Positions 1 through 7,209 of a DNA stretch of 49,686 bases are shown here, piece after piece. The DNA lies in IMG/VR virus record IMGVR_UViG_3300031885_000024, positions 1 to 49,686 of that record; one strand, given 5' to 3'. The translations under genes were made by a program, and so were the position numbers. The first letter of the stretch is position 1. Each line of letters starts with the position of its first letter. The stretch is from a virus. Below the pieces are notes generated by a model. It did no database searches. It was not told the origin of the DNA and saw only the letters and a list, made by a program, of their open reading frames with translations.

Positions 1-234
1 CTGACACGCGGCCAATGCGTCGTCGGCGTCATCCCGCTCCTGCACCGCCGCGTCGCGCTCGGCTTTCATTGCGACCAGCACGTCATGCTGCGCGGACACC
101 AGCTTTTCCGCCGCGTCGCGCTCGGCTGCGAGGGCGTCGTAGGCTCCCAACAGTTCAGCGATGTTGCACACCGTGTCACCGCGCTGCGTGTACAGATATG
201 AGCGGCCCTCTGCGAAGGCTTCACGTACCTCCGT
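1..234. repeat. Left copy of contig-terminal overlap
   Basis: Bases 1-64 match 49516-49579 and bases 108-234 match 49560-49686 exactly. The left copy has 63 extra bases, bounded by two copies of CCGCCGCGTCGCGCTCGGC (45-63 and 108-126). The 127-base exact overlap equals a common de Bruijn k-mer length, so it probably marks assembly closure of a circular or permuted genome rather than a physical terminal repeat. That reading is inference. Confidence 0.8.
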
Positions 235-609
235 AATTGCTTCCACCTCAGTCTCCGTCTTCTCGTACGGATCGTCGCGCAACGCGAGCAACGCGGCGTG
301 GTCGGCGTCCGTGAACGTGCCGTCATCGCACCGAAACACCACTTCGGCGGCACTGTGATACACGCGGCGCAACCCGCTCCCCTTCAACGGCGCGGCGTCG
401 GTCCAGTGCTGGCGCTCGGGATCGTAGACCACGCCCTTGTACGGCCGCAACCGGCGCGGAGGTGTCTGCGTCTGTTCGGTTAGATGAGGCTTGAGAGTTT
501 TAATGATGTGCTCGGCAAGATAATATGAGCTAGCGGACATGAGTGTCCCTCCATCTTCTCTATCTATAAACTCTCTAATAACCTCAGTAAGCAACCTTTT
601 CTCTACCAT
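1..609 (-). CDS. Chimeric coiled-coil protein, 5' part (continues across contig join)
   Basis: The reading frame is open from an ATG at 609 to the left edge (203 codons). In a circular reading it continues at 49515 and stops at 49306. The start is chosen because AGGAGAG lies just upstream, overlapping the stop of the helicase gene; a second in-frame ATG at 540 with GGAGGG is the alternative. The first ~45 residues are AT-rich and phage-like. From about base 470 the composition turns GC-rich and the protein becomes a charged segment followed by an alanine/glutamate-rich coiled coil (repeats of AERDAA). It resembles a phage N-terminus joined to foreign sequence. Function unknown; no catalytic motif is visible. 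This copy carries 21 residues that the right-hand copy lacks. Confidence 0.75.
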   Translation of the reverse strand, partial: MVEKRLLTEVIREFIDREDGGTLMSASSYYLAEHIIKTLKPHLTEQTQTPPRRLRPYKGVVYDPERQHWTDAAPLKGSGLRRVYHSAAEVVFRCDDGTFTDADHAALLALRDDPYEKTETEVEAITEVREAFAEGRSYLYTQRGDTVCNIAELLGAYDALAAERDAAEKLVSAQHDVLVAMKAERDAAVQERDDADDALAACQ

Positions 610-617
610 CTTCTCTC

Positions 618-1835
618 CTAATCGTTAGCGAAGTAGTATCTCGTAGTTCCCACCTGCTTGAACAATAGATCACCACACTGAATACATCCTCTCAACAACT
701 CCATCAGCTTGTTCGGTTCTGCAACGCTACGGAACTGTGCAAGAATCTCTTCCTCTGCAACTTCTCCTCGTGTCAATACAAAACCTGTGATAGCATCCAT
801 GTCGAACACGAAGCGATTCTCACCCACACCACCAAAGATCTTGCCAAGTTGAGCTTCGGTAGATTCCAGTGCTCTCACTGCCCAGTCGAAATCTTCTTTC
901 GTAATCAACAGTGAGTTACCCTTCGACACACTGTGGATGATGGCGAGTTTGAGAATCATCATAGGCTTGCGAGAATGATAACCTGCAAACCGTGCATCTA
1001 CTGGTGGAGATGAGGCGTGTCGATCATTCCACTCGTTTAGATAATCTTCCATCCCTTCATCTAGCTCCACCTCTCCAGCAAGATTAGATATCTCAATCAG
1101 ATCGTGGAGAAGATCCTTCTCTAGCTGGCCATCATCTCGTTCCTTCATTCGTGTGGTGTAGATGAGTCGAGGTGCTCTCAATCTCTCTTCGTAGATAAAG
1201 ATAACTCGACTCGCAAACCCACCACCGATTACACCTGCACTCATATTCTCACTAATCCATGCAGGAGTTGTAGCAGAGAACATATTGAGCGAGGGGCGAA
1301 GTCCAACCTGTACACCACGCATCATCGTACCAACTTCCAAACTCTCTTTGTTATCATACATTGAGGTAAGGAAGTCGTACATCTCGCCGGGTTTGTTCTT
1401 CTGCATCAAGTCTCCAAACTCACCGACCATAAGATAGACGGAAGTATCTGGAGTCTCGATCATCTGTTGAGTGATGAGTTCCTTCGTGAAGAAGGACGGA
1501 CCCTTACGAAGGCCAGGAACTTGTGTGAGAAGTTTTGCAGAGAAGCTCGTCATGCTCGTAGTCTTTCTCATTCCAGGAGGACCGACGAACATCAAGTAAA
1601 GATGCGGGAAACATTCCCATGAACCAAGATGCTTCTCGGAAATCTTTACTTGTCTGCGAAGGGCTGCTGCGATGGTGTAGATGCCAGACCAAAAGACGTA
1701 AGCGGAAGGAGAATCGGTGCGGGGTAATGCCCACTCTGCGAAACTATCAATCCAATTCTCCAACCGTCGCTTTCCAGTCTGCTCATCTTCACCAAGATTA
1801 AGCTGCTTCTTCCCATCGTTCGGGATAGATGTCAC
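618..1835 (-). CDS. DUF3987-like replicative helicase/ATPase
   Basis: A 405-residue P-loop protein, probably the replication helicase. Residues ~83-92 hold the Walker A-like FVGPPGMRKTTS, in which the usual GK is RK. A hydrophobic strand ending LMVGEFGDLM (~140) is the candidate Walker B. The C-terminus (~340-405) looks like a small winged-helix tail. Overall it resembles phage DUF3987/DnaB-type helicases. The start is a GTG overlapping the end of the polymerase palm gene by 38 bases; no later in-frame ATG would keep the N-terminus. It follows polymerase directly, which supports a replisome role. No primase domain is recognisable in it. Confidence 0.6.
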   Translation of the reverse strand: MTSIPNDGKKQLNLGEDEQTGKRRLENWIDSFAEWALPRTDSPSAYVFWSGIYTIAAALRRQVKISEKHLGSWECFPHLYLMFVGPPGMRKTTSMTSFSAKLLTQVPGLRKGPSFFTKELITQQMIETPDTSVYLMVGEFGDLMQKNKPGEMYDFLTSMYDNKESLEVGTMMRGVQVGLRPSLNMFSATTPAWISENMSAGVIGGGFASRVIFIYEERLRAPRLIYTTRMKERDDGQLEKDLLHDLIEISNLAGEVELDEGMEDYLNEWNDRHASSPPVDARFAGYHSRKPMMILKLAIIHSVSKGNSLLITKEDFDWAVRALESTEAQLGKIFGGVGENRFVFDMDAITGFVLTRGEVAEEEILAQFRSVAEPNKLMELLRGCIQCGDLLFKQVGTTRYYFAND

Positions 1836-2589
1836 AGTCCACCGGAATAGTAAAGGTTTCTCCGTTCACCATCAACGGACGCTTTAAGATAGAAACAGTT
1901 TGCTCAGCAATCTCGCTGATCAGAGCCTTCGGAGTCTCCAATACAACTGAGTCGTGAGCAGTCTGAATCATCTTGATTTCTTTCTTAGATGGTAGAATGA
2001 TCTTTCGATAGATCGTCAGTAGTCCGCCCTCGATACCCAACTCAGGCTGAACTGCTCCATTCATGTGGTCGGCGACTGTAGACTGAGGAACATATGCGGT
2101 TGCTTCTTTAAGGAGATCATCATTCCAGAGTCCGAAGAAGTATCGCTGGCGTTTGTATGGAGTGATGAGTGTTCTTGTGGATCGTAGCTTATCGTCAATT
2201 TCTGCCCACCACATTCGAACGTTAAATGCACTGTGCCAACGTTCGTAATAGGTCTTGGCTTGCGGGAGAGAAACCGTAACAATGCCCTCTTTGTTAATGG
2301 ACTCACAGAGTTTTCCAGCAGAAGTTCGATAGTTAAGGGAATGGTTTCCTTTCTTACCGACATATCGTTCACTCTTTGTGATGAGGTTAACGGGTTTCTG
2401 GAAGATGATTGAGGCTGCATATTTGTGAAGATCACCGTCTGCGAGTTCTCGCTTCATGTTCTCATCGCGAGCGAGATAGGCTACAACCCACGCTTCTGCT
2501 GCGGACAAGTCAACAGAGATGAGAGAGCAACCTTCTCGCGCACGGATGATAGAGCGAAAGGGATACTTCACTTTCTCACTTGTAGTCAT
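1798..2589 (-). CDS. Family A DNA polymerase, C-terminal palm/fingers part (split gene)
   Basis: 263 residues covering only the catalytic C-terminus of a PolA-type polymerase. Motif A is SVDLSAAEAW (D27, E32). Motif B is RYVGKKGNHSLNY (R75, K79, Y87), and the residue matching E. coli F762 is His83. The PQSTVADH segment (~169) matches the conserved QGTAAD region. Motif C is AHDSVVLE (H212, D213), with Ser in place of the usual Glu. The thumb, the exonuclease and the TGR motif lie in the gene at 2978-4588. Two small genes sit between the parts, and this gene starts 14 bases before the end of the second. The two chains presumably assemble into one enzyme (inference). Confidence 0.88.
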   Translation of the reverse strand: MTTSEKVKYPFRSIIRAREGCSLISVDLSAAEAWVVAYLARDENMKRELADGDLHKYAASIIFQKPVNLITKSERYVGKKGNHSLNYRTSAGKLCESINKEGIVTVSLPQAKTYYERWHSAFNVRMWWAEIDDKLRSTRTLITPYKRQRYFFGLWNDDLLKEATAYVPQSTVADHMNGAVQPELGIEGGLLTIYRKIILPSKKEIKMIQTAHDSVVLETPKALISEIAEQTVSILKRPLMVNGETFTIPVDCDIYPERWEEAA

Positions 2590-2803
2590 ACTTTCCCCTT
2601 GTTCCTACATACCTATCAGTGATGTCAGCGGGAATGGGAAGCATAACGATGTTCTTAAACTGCTCGATGAACTCAGAGAAGTGGTGTCGATCACGGAAGG
2701 AGATGTAGGAATTTGCCTTCACGTCTGTAATGTGAATGACTCCACCATCATGCTCTTCGACTTTGTAAGTATTCTTGAGGGTCTTGATTGTTGCGGTCAT
2801 CAT
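2576..2803 (-). CDS. Small protein between polymerase parts (75 aa)
   Basis: A 75-residue protein of unknown function, starting at tandem ATGs (2803/2800) with AGAGG just upstream. It has alternating beta-like segments and an aromatic, histidine-rich stretch (RDRHHFSEF) but no family I recognise. It lies between the two polymerase genes and overlaps the palm gene start by 14 bases, so translation is probably coupled. It is not a homing endonuclease by motif (no HNH, GIY-YIG or LAGLIDADG). Confidence 0.7.
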   Translation of the reverse strand: MMTATIKTLKNTYKVEEHDGGVIHITDVKANSYISFRDRHHFSEFIEQFKNIVMLPIPADITDRYVGTRGKYDYK

Positions 2804-2807
2804 ACCT

Positions 2808-2981
2808 CTACCTACCCTCCCAGTTACTAGTCTGGATTACATATCGCTTTCCAGCCTTTACAATGTAACGAACTTGCCCATCTTCCAGCTTAACAATAAG
2901 CTTTCTCCGCTGTGGGATGAGCTTCTTGATGTGAGCAGGAAAGGTAAACTTGCCGAAGCCTTGAATCCTCTGGGTAATCAT
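2808..2981 (-). CDS. Small basic protein between polymerase parts (57 aa)
   Basis: The ATG overlaps the stop of the UDG-polymerase gene (ATGA). The 57-residue product begins MITQRIQGFG, is rich in Lys/Arg and ends in TSNWEGR. It resembles a small beta-barrel or nucleic-acid-binding fold but has no recognised motif. The gene is too short for usual ORF cut-offs. Tight overlap with polymerase on one side and a 4-base gap to the next small gene support it being real. It could be a linker or accessory subunit of the split polymerase (speculative). Confidence 0.65.
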   Translation of the reverse strand: MITQRIQGFGKFTFPAHIKKLIPQRRKLIVKLEDGQVRYIVKAGKRYVIQTSNWEGR

Positions 2982-4588
2982 ACCTCAATCTCCTCTCGGG
3001 GAAGGGTTTGTGCGTTGAACCCACTACCATCCACATAGTTACTTGCACTCCATCTTCCTGTTTCCGTTCCACTCACCTTATAGCTGGATCGAATTCTTCC
3101 ATCCGGCGAGAGCTTGATGTTGAGGTAAGATGAGATGAGCTTTTCGTAACCACGAACGAGAAGGAGAAGTTTCAATGCTGAAAGTTTGAACAGCCAATCC
3201 TGCTTACTCTTATCTGTCTTTCGATTGTCCATCTCTTTCTGAGAGTAGGAGATAAGAGAGACGAGCGCATCTTCGTTTGTGGTAACCTTGTTCTCTCGAT
3301 TGCTTCGAGTTGGGAGGCTGAGCTTCTTATGAAGGAACTCGATTACTTGTTTCGGAGATGCTGTGTTGAATGGCTGACCGTTGATTGCATAGAGATAACC
3401 GCGAGCGGTGTCGAGCTTGGCTGTGATGGAATCACGAATGAGATTGATTCGTTCAACATCAGGTTCCATTCCACTTTCTTGTAGATGAAGTGCTACGGGA
3501 ATGATGGACATCTGATAGTTGAAGGTGTTTCTCATCAGTGGATTCTTATCGAGGATCTCTTCTTGCTTCTCTCGTGTCTCGAAAGTTACAATGCAGTCTT
3601 TGCAGTTGTAGTCCCAGAGAGTCTGTCGGAAGTTTGGAGAGGAATCTTTCCCGTCATCCTTATAGTATGGCTCGTCAGTGTATACGGAAGTACAGAAGTC
3701 GAGGCCGATTGGAAGCTCGGGGGCGATGACTCTCTGCGCGTACATGGTGTCGAAGTCATACTTATCTTCGGGGACGGTAATTCCATTTAGCCTCAGAACC
3801 TCTACGTCGAACAGACCGTTGTGGAAGGTTATTGAATTAGCAGCATCAAAGATGGATTGGACGGCCACCACAAACTCAGGATCAATGCCTTGACTAATAG
3901 GATAGCGATTGCGGATGCAGACAGCGTCCCGATTCGATAAACCGAATCCGATGCAGAGAATGTGAGTTGTTCCGCGGATGCTTTCGATGTCTGCTGTAAC
4001 AAAGGGCTTCGAACTAACTTTAGCGAGGAGAGCGTGGATTTCGCCAAGCGCATAATCCTCATCAAAATAATGTACAGGATTAGTGTAACCATCTTCTAGT
4101 ATCCTCTTTGCTTTACGTAGGTCGAACTCGATAATGGGAGGAACTTGTCCATCACTGAATGCCATCGCAGGGTGAATGGTCGGAAGGACATAGGATTTAT
4201 TGTGCCTCAGAACCGAACCTCTCCACTTCGTAATCCCTTCACACCCAGTAAGAAACTTGAGTGCTTCGTTTCCCATTGCAATGATGATCTTGGGAGAGTG
4301 AGAAGAGAGGTAGGAGATTAGTTCTGATTTTCCTTCGAGGAGTTGTTGCGAACCGTGAAGGAGTTTGAAATCATTCCCTTTCGGTTGGTAGTTACAGACA
4401 TTTCCGATGCGGCAAGACGCTCGGCTAATCCCAACCAGTGAGAGTAGATGGTCAAGGAATTCTCCTGTGCGACCAACGAAAGGTATTCCTTGTAGGTTAT
4501 CATCTTCTCCTGGAGCTTCACCGAGGATGAAGATGTCTGCGTTTTCTGGTCCGACATGGTTAACTTTCTTGTGAGAGATGTGGCTCAT
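2978..4588 (-). CDS. Uracil-DNA glycosylase / 3'-5' exonuclease / PolA thumb fusion
   Basis: 536 residues from the ATG at 4588 (ATGA overlap with the upstream stop; a GTG at 4597 would add three residues). Residues ~20-150 are a family 4/5-type UDG with GEAPGE, FVGRTG and IHPAMA motifs. Residues ~195-350 are a DnaQ-type exonuclease: ADIE (Exo I), FHNGLFD (Exo II) and YNCKD (Exo III) are all present, so proofreading is probably active. The C-terminus holds the polymerase thumb and the TETGRWSA motif, then stops before motif A. The palm is encoded separately at 1798-2589. The UDG lacks an obvious N-terminal iron-sulfur cysteine pair. Confidence 0.88.
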   Translation of the reverse strand: MSHISHKKVNHVGPENADIFILGEAPGEDDNLQGIPFVGRTGEFLDHLLSLVGISRASCRIGNVCNYQPKGNDFKLLHGSQQLLEGKSELISYLSSHSPKIIIAMGNEALKFLTGCEGITKWRGSVLRHNKSYVLPTIHPAMAFSDGQVPPIIEFDLRKAKRILEDGYTNPVHYFDEDYALGEIHALLAKVSSKPFVTADIESIRGTTHILCIGFGLSNRDAVCIRNRYPISQGIDPEFVVAVQSIFDAANSITFHNGLFDVEVLRLNGITVPEDKYDFDTMYAQRVIAPELPIGLDFCTSVYTDEPYYKDDGKDSSPNFRQTLWDYNCKDCIVTFETREKQEEILDKNPLMRNTFNYQMSIIPVALHLQESGMEPDVERINLIRDSITAKLDTARGYLYAINGQPFNTASPKQVIEFLHKKLSLPTRSNRENKVTTNEDALVSLISYSQKEMDNRKTDKSKQDWLFKLSALKLLLLVRGYEKLISSYLNIKLSPDGRIRSSYKVSGTETGRWSASNYVDGSGFNAQTLPREEIEV

Positions 4589-5040
4589 CCTTTCCACCTA
4601 TCGTCTGTGCCAGAGTTACGAGTTACATAAGTGAGAAGAAACATGATGCAACACGCTGCATGAGCAAGGTGAGAGAATCCCGTTTCGGGATCATTATCTT
4701 CTCCCTTCCACCACGCCCACATATGACGCATCAATGCACCAAAGGGACGTGACCACTTCATACCTTTCTCCCAGTTTCTATCTTCGTACTTCTTTGCACC
4801 ATACGCGAGGACGATCGAGAGTGATTCGATCATTTCTGGTGCAATGAGTTCGGGGCGAAGCTTCTTGTCTCCGTCGAACTTTACTCCTTCTTTCAGCTTG
4901 TCTGGATCAGGGACTCCAAGCATGAAGTTTTTTCCTAGGTAGGTTTGTTCATACATCTTAGCAAATTTACAAGCCTTTCTGTCCTGACAAGATAAATCAA
5001 AGCAGTTCAAGCCGCCTGAACAGTAGCTTATATTACTCAT
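4585..5040 (-). CDS. dATP/dGTP diphosphohydrolase-like protein
   Basis: 151 residues resembling the phage dATP/dGTP diphosphohydrolase N-terminal family (DUF5664 type). Evidence is the block YGAKKYEDRNWEKGMKW followed by a histidine-rich helix RHMWAWWKGE and SHLAHAACC. The N-terminus has four extra cysteines (CSGG..CFDLSC..KAC), a possible metal site. It probably trims the purine dNTP pool. The start ATG overlaps the upstream stop (TGATG) and the 3' end overlaps the UDG-polymerase start. No PurZ gene is visible, so a link to modified purines is not supported. Confidence 0.65.
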   Translation of the reverse strand: MSNISYCSGGLNCFDLSCQDRKACKFAKMYEQTYLGKNFMLGVPDPDKLKEGVKFDGDKKLRPELIAPEMIESLSIVLAYGAKKYEDRNWEKGMKWSRPFGALMRHMWAWWKGEDNDPETGFSHLAHAACCIMFLLTYVTRNSGTDDRWKG

Positions 5041-5273
5041 CAGAAAGGAACCGGAAGAGGTTCAGAGAGAGTGTTGCACCCGAGAGTTGAGAAGAGTTCG
5101 GGGACAGTTCCTTCAATCCCATACGCTGCTTCGAGACGGGCTTCCTTAACATGAAGCACATCATCAATCACCGTGATGCCAGTGATCTCACTGGTGCGGA
5201 CATACAGCTTGTGCTTTTCCTTGTAGGTTTCGAGTTCGATAAACTCGTGACCGTTACCTTGGATGAGTCTCAT
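5040..5273 (-). CDS. Hypothetical protein (77 aa)
   Basis: 77 residues with mostly beta-strand character (YKEKHKLYVRTSEITGITV). No family recognised. It is coupled to the diphosphohydrolase by a TGATG overlap and lies 2 bases after the GroES-like gene, so it belongs to the same operon. Confidence 0.7.
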   Translation of the reverse strand: MRLIQGNGHEFIELETYKEKHKLYVRTSEITGITVIDDVLHVKEARLEAAYGIEGTVPELFSTLGCNTLSEPLPVPF

Positions 5274-5275
5274 CT

Positions 5276-5680
5276 TTAATCCTTCCTATTCTTCAGGTTG
5301 AGCTTGCGGGGAAGTTCCCAATACTGCTGACGTATAAGATCCACCGAGGACTCATATGTGGCAGGGAAGAATCCGCCATCTCTAGACATATGATACAGCC
5401 CCGCGATATTTGTAGCGTCTGGGTGAAGGGTGCATTCGATTTGATCCTCTGGGAGGATGATAAGTCCACCCTCTCCTTCGATATGCAACACTGTACCCGT
5501 CCAACCAGAGAAAACCACATAGTCCCCGACTCGTACATCTTTAACATCTGGTCCGACATACTTCACAACTCCTTGATCTGCACGTTCTCGTGCCACATCG
5601 GGAATGTAGATTCCTGTCTTAGTCTTTTCAGGATCGCCGATGTAGGCTACGGCAACCTTATCGCGTGGGAGAGTTATCAT
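5276..5680 (-). CDS. GroES-like co-chaperonin (Cpn10 fold)
   Basis: 134 residues. Residues 1-85 match the Cpn10 pattern: PRDKVAVAYI near the N-terminus, a mobile-loop-like segment KTKTGIYIPD, then GVVKYVGP, VRVGDYVVF and a C-terminal LPEDQI strand. Residues 90-134 are an extra tail not found in bacterial GroES (~97 residues). It probably joins host GroEL to fold capsid or other phage proteins, as T4 gp31 does. No GroEL gene is present. The start overlaps the upstream small gene by 23 bases. Confidence 0.8.
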   Translation of the reverse strand: MITLPRDKVAVAYIGDPEKTKTGIYIPDVARERADQGVVKYVGPDVKDVRVGDYVVFSGWTGTVLHIEGEGGLIILPEDQIECTLHPDATNIAGLYHMSRDGGFFPATYESSVDLIRQQYWELPRKLNLKNRKD

Positions 5681-5831
5681 CTTTCTTTGCTATGCGTAGG
5701 GTGGAAGAACGTAGAGGTGAAGCGTAGAGAATAAAGGACATCTGCATCTTCCTAATCTTACGCTCCTCTGCGTTAGGAGCATCATTGATATACTGGATTG
5801 CTTTTTCTCGGGCTTGCGTTAGTTTACTCAT
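5658..5831 (-). CDS. Small hypothetical protein (57 aa)
   Basis: A 57-residue basic protein starting MSKLTQAREK, its ATG overlapping the stop codon of the gene above (AATGAGTAA). The first half is a probable helix (AREKAIQYIND, EERKIRKMQ). It ends 23 bases inside the GroES-like gene. Too short for common ORF cut-offs; supported only by tight coupling and protein-like composition. Confidence 0.55.
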   Translation of the reverse strand: MSKLTQAREKAIQYINDAPNAEERKIRKMQMSFILYASPLRSSTLRIAKKDDNSPTR

Positions 5832-6015
5832 TCTCTAGCTCCTTCTCTCGTGGTGATGCTAGTTCATACAACCCTAGCTTAGTGAGTGCTTCCTTCTCGT
5901 TCTCCAACAACTTCACCAGTGTCTCAACGAAAGGTTGCTGCTGAAGGCTCCACTTTTTTAGCGACAAGTGCAGCATAGTCTTGTGAATTGCCGCTGCTGT
6001 TTCGATTCGATTCAT
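5824..6015 (-). CDS. Small helical protein (63 aa)
   Basis: The frame runs from 6066; the ATG at 6015 (after GGACGTGATAGCG) is preferred because it shortens the overlap with the upstream gene, and ATG 6039 is the alternative. The product is helical and charged, beginning MNRIETAAAI and containing FVETLVKLLENEKEALTKLG. No family recognised. Confidence 0.5.
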   Translation of the reverse strand: MNRIETAAAIHKTMLHLSLKKWSLQQQPFVETLVKLLENEKEALTKLGLYELASPREKELENE

Positions 6016-6217
6016 CGCTATCACGTCCGTCTGTGCCATTCGATAGATATTCTGTAAGATCGACACCTGCTACCTCAGCAATGTTGGTGAGAAGATTGCA
6101 GCGAGCTTGGAGGGAGAGAAGAGAATCACGAGTTTCGGAGATCTTCTCAGTGAGAGCTTTCACTTCTGCCGGAAGGTTGTCAGCAAGGAAGCGTTCGATG
6201 TTACTTTTCTGAATCAT
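5924..6217 (-). CDS. Hypothetical coiled-coil protein (97 aa)
   Basis: 97 residues. Residues 10-50 predict a coiled coil (LPAEVKALTEKISETRDSL), followed by a Ser/Asn-rich tail that overlaps the next gene by ~92 bases in another frame. Part of the early operon. Unknown function. Confidence 0.55.
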   Translation of the reverse strand: MIQKSNIERFLADNLPAEVKALTEKISETRDSLLSLQARCNLLTNIAEVAGVDLTEYLSNGTDGRDSDESNRNSSGNSQDYAALVAKKVEPSAATFR

Positions 6218-6218
6218 C

Positions 6219-6482
6219 TTAGCGGAGATTGTTGGGTGGGTTTAGTTCAACTTGTTCTTCGGACTTTCGGACTGTGACCATGCCGTTGGAATTAGTGCGA
6301 TACCAAATCTTCCCATGTTTGGCAATGAGATGAAGCATTCGTTTAAGATCATGGGGAGTGGGATTCCAGCCAACCTCCCGCATTCTTTCTGCGATGACGG
6401 TGTGTCGTTCCCATCTTGGTCCAACTGCATCCAGACAGTCGTCATAGAAATGTCTTCGGCGTGGAAAGCTATTTCGCGACAT
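6219..6482 (-). CDS. Small winged-helix-like protein (87 aa)
   Basis: The ATG at 6482 is chosen (MSRNSFPRRR); it overlaps the end of the upstream gene by 14 bases. The segment HTVIAERMREVGWNPTPHDL, then a helix and the strand GKIWYRTNSN, reads like a winged helix. DNA-binding or regulatory role is inferred only from this pattern. Confidence 0.55.
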   Translation of the reverse strand: MSRNSFPRRRHFYDDCLDAVGPRWERHTVIAERMREVGWNPTPHDLKRMLHLIAKHGKIWYRTNSNGMVTVRKSEEQVELNPPNNLR

Positions 6483-6834
6483 GAGATTTAAACTCTTTCC
6501 GTATCTGGGTGAGTATCGCAATGTCTCGTGCTAACTTCTCGGGGTGATGAACGCTATTGTATGAGATGGATTCGGCGATGGCAGAGAATCTTAGACAAGT
6601 ATGCACGCTGTCGCTCCTTGCTAAGTTAAGATAGAGAGACATGTACTCCTTTGTTTCTCTCCTTGACTTACTCAGTACATCATCCATCTTATGTAGCTTC
6701 TTGTTACATCTGTTCAAGTTTCGCCGAAGGATCTTGTTCTTACGGACGAGTCGGATGTATCGCTCCACTAACTTATTTACTTGAAGTGTAGCGAGGCCAA
6801 GGATTCCGCGTGTACTATCTGAGGTGGGTTTCAT
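6469..6834 (-). CDS. Basic helical protein (121 aa)
   Basis: 121 residues, strongly basic between 20 and 65 (VERYIRLVRKNKILRRNLNR), then an amphipathic helix. It may bind nucleic acid by charge. No family recognised. No clear ribosome binding site precedes the ATG. Confidence 0.6.
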   Translation of the reverse strand: MKPTSDSTRGILGLATLQVNKLVERYIRLVRKNKILRRNLNRCNKKLHKMDDVLSKSRRETKEYMSLYLNLARSDSVHTCLRFSAIAESISYNSVHHPEKLARDIAILTQIRKEFKSHVAK

Positions 6835-6846
6835 AGAGTTAGATGG

Positions 6847-7101
6847 TTAAGGAGATTTCAACTGCTTGGCTACACCTCTAGTCAGTGCCTCTCTGACTAT
6901 ACGAATTACAAACTGTGTATCAGATTCTCGAGGATCTCTACTCTGTTCTCTGATGTAATTTGTAGGTATAGAAACTTTGGTATCTGTCTCCTTATCCCAC
7001 AGTATATATGTATCATCAAAGTGATTAGCATACCACCTAAACCTCACAGGCTTTTCTGGATCTTTTGGATCACTAAACCTGACATACAGTGGAAGTTTCA
7101 T
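6847..7101 (-). CDS. Hypothetical protein (84 aa)
   Basis: The ATG at 7101 (MKLPLYVRFS) is preferred, because the longer frame from 7149 would run into the tRNA gene. The N-terminal half is beta-like, with several Asp-Pro pairs (SDPKDPEKPV). Function unknown. First gene after tRNA-Gln in the direction of transcription. Confidence 0.55.
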   Translation of the reverse strand: MKLPLYVRFSDPKDPEKPVRFRWYANHFDDTYILWDKETDTKVSIPTNYIREQSRDPRESDTQFVIRIVREALTRGVAKQLKSP

Positions 7102-7138
7102 AAAGTTAGAGTTAGAGTTAGAGGTAAGGTTGGGAAGA

Positions 7139-7209
7139 ATGCCCTTCATGGAATCGAACCATGATTCGCAGATCCAAAGTCTGCTGTCTTACCGTTAGAC
7201 GAAAGGGCA
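7139..7209 (-). tRNA. tRNA-Gln (anticodon UUG)
   Basis: A full cloverleaf can be drawn by eye on the minus strand. The acceptor is TGCCCTT/AAGGGCA (7 pairs). The D arm has the AACGGTA loop. The anticodon stem GCAGA/TCTGC encloses CTTTGGA (anticodon TTG, reading CAA). The variable loop is GAAT, and the T arm is CATGG-TTCGATT-CCATG. No CCA is encoded. It lies between the SSB-like gene and a small gene in the early unit, so it is probably processed from the operon transcript. Confidence 0.93.

Noticed and set aside
66-353. 95-residue minus-strand frame near the left end
   Set aside because: It is Arg/Ser/Cys-rich shadow of the coiled-coil frame.
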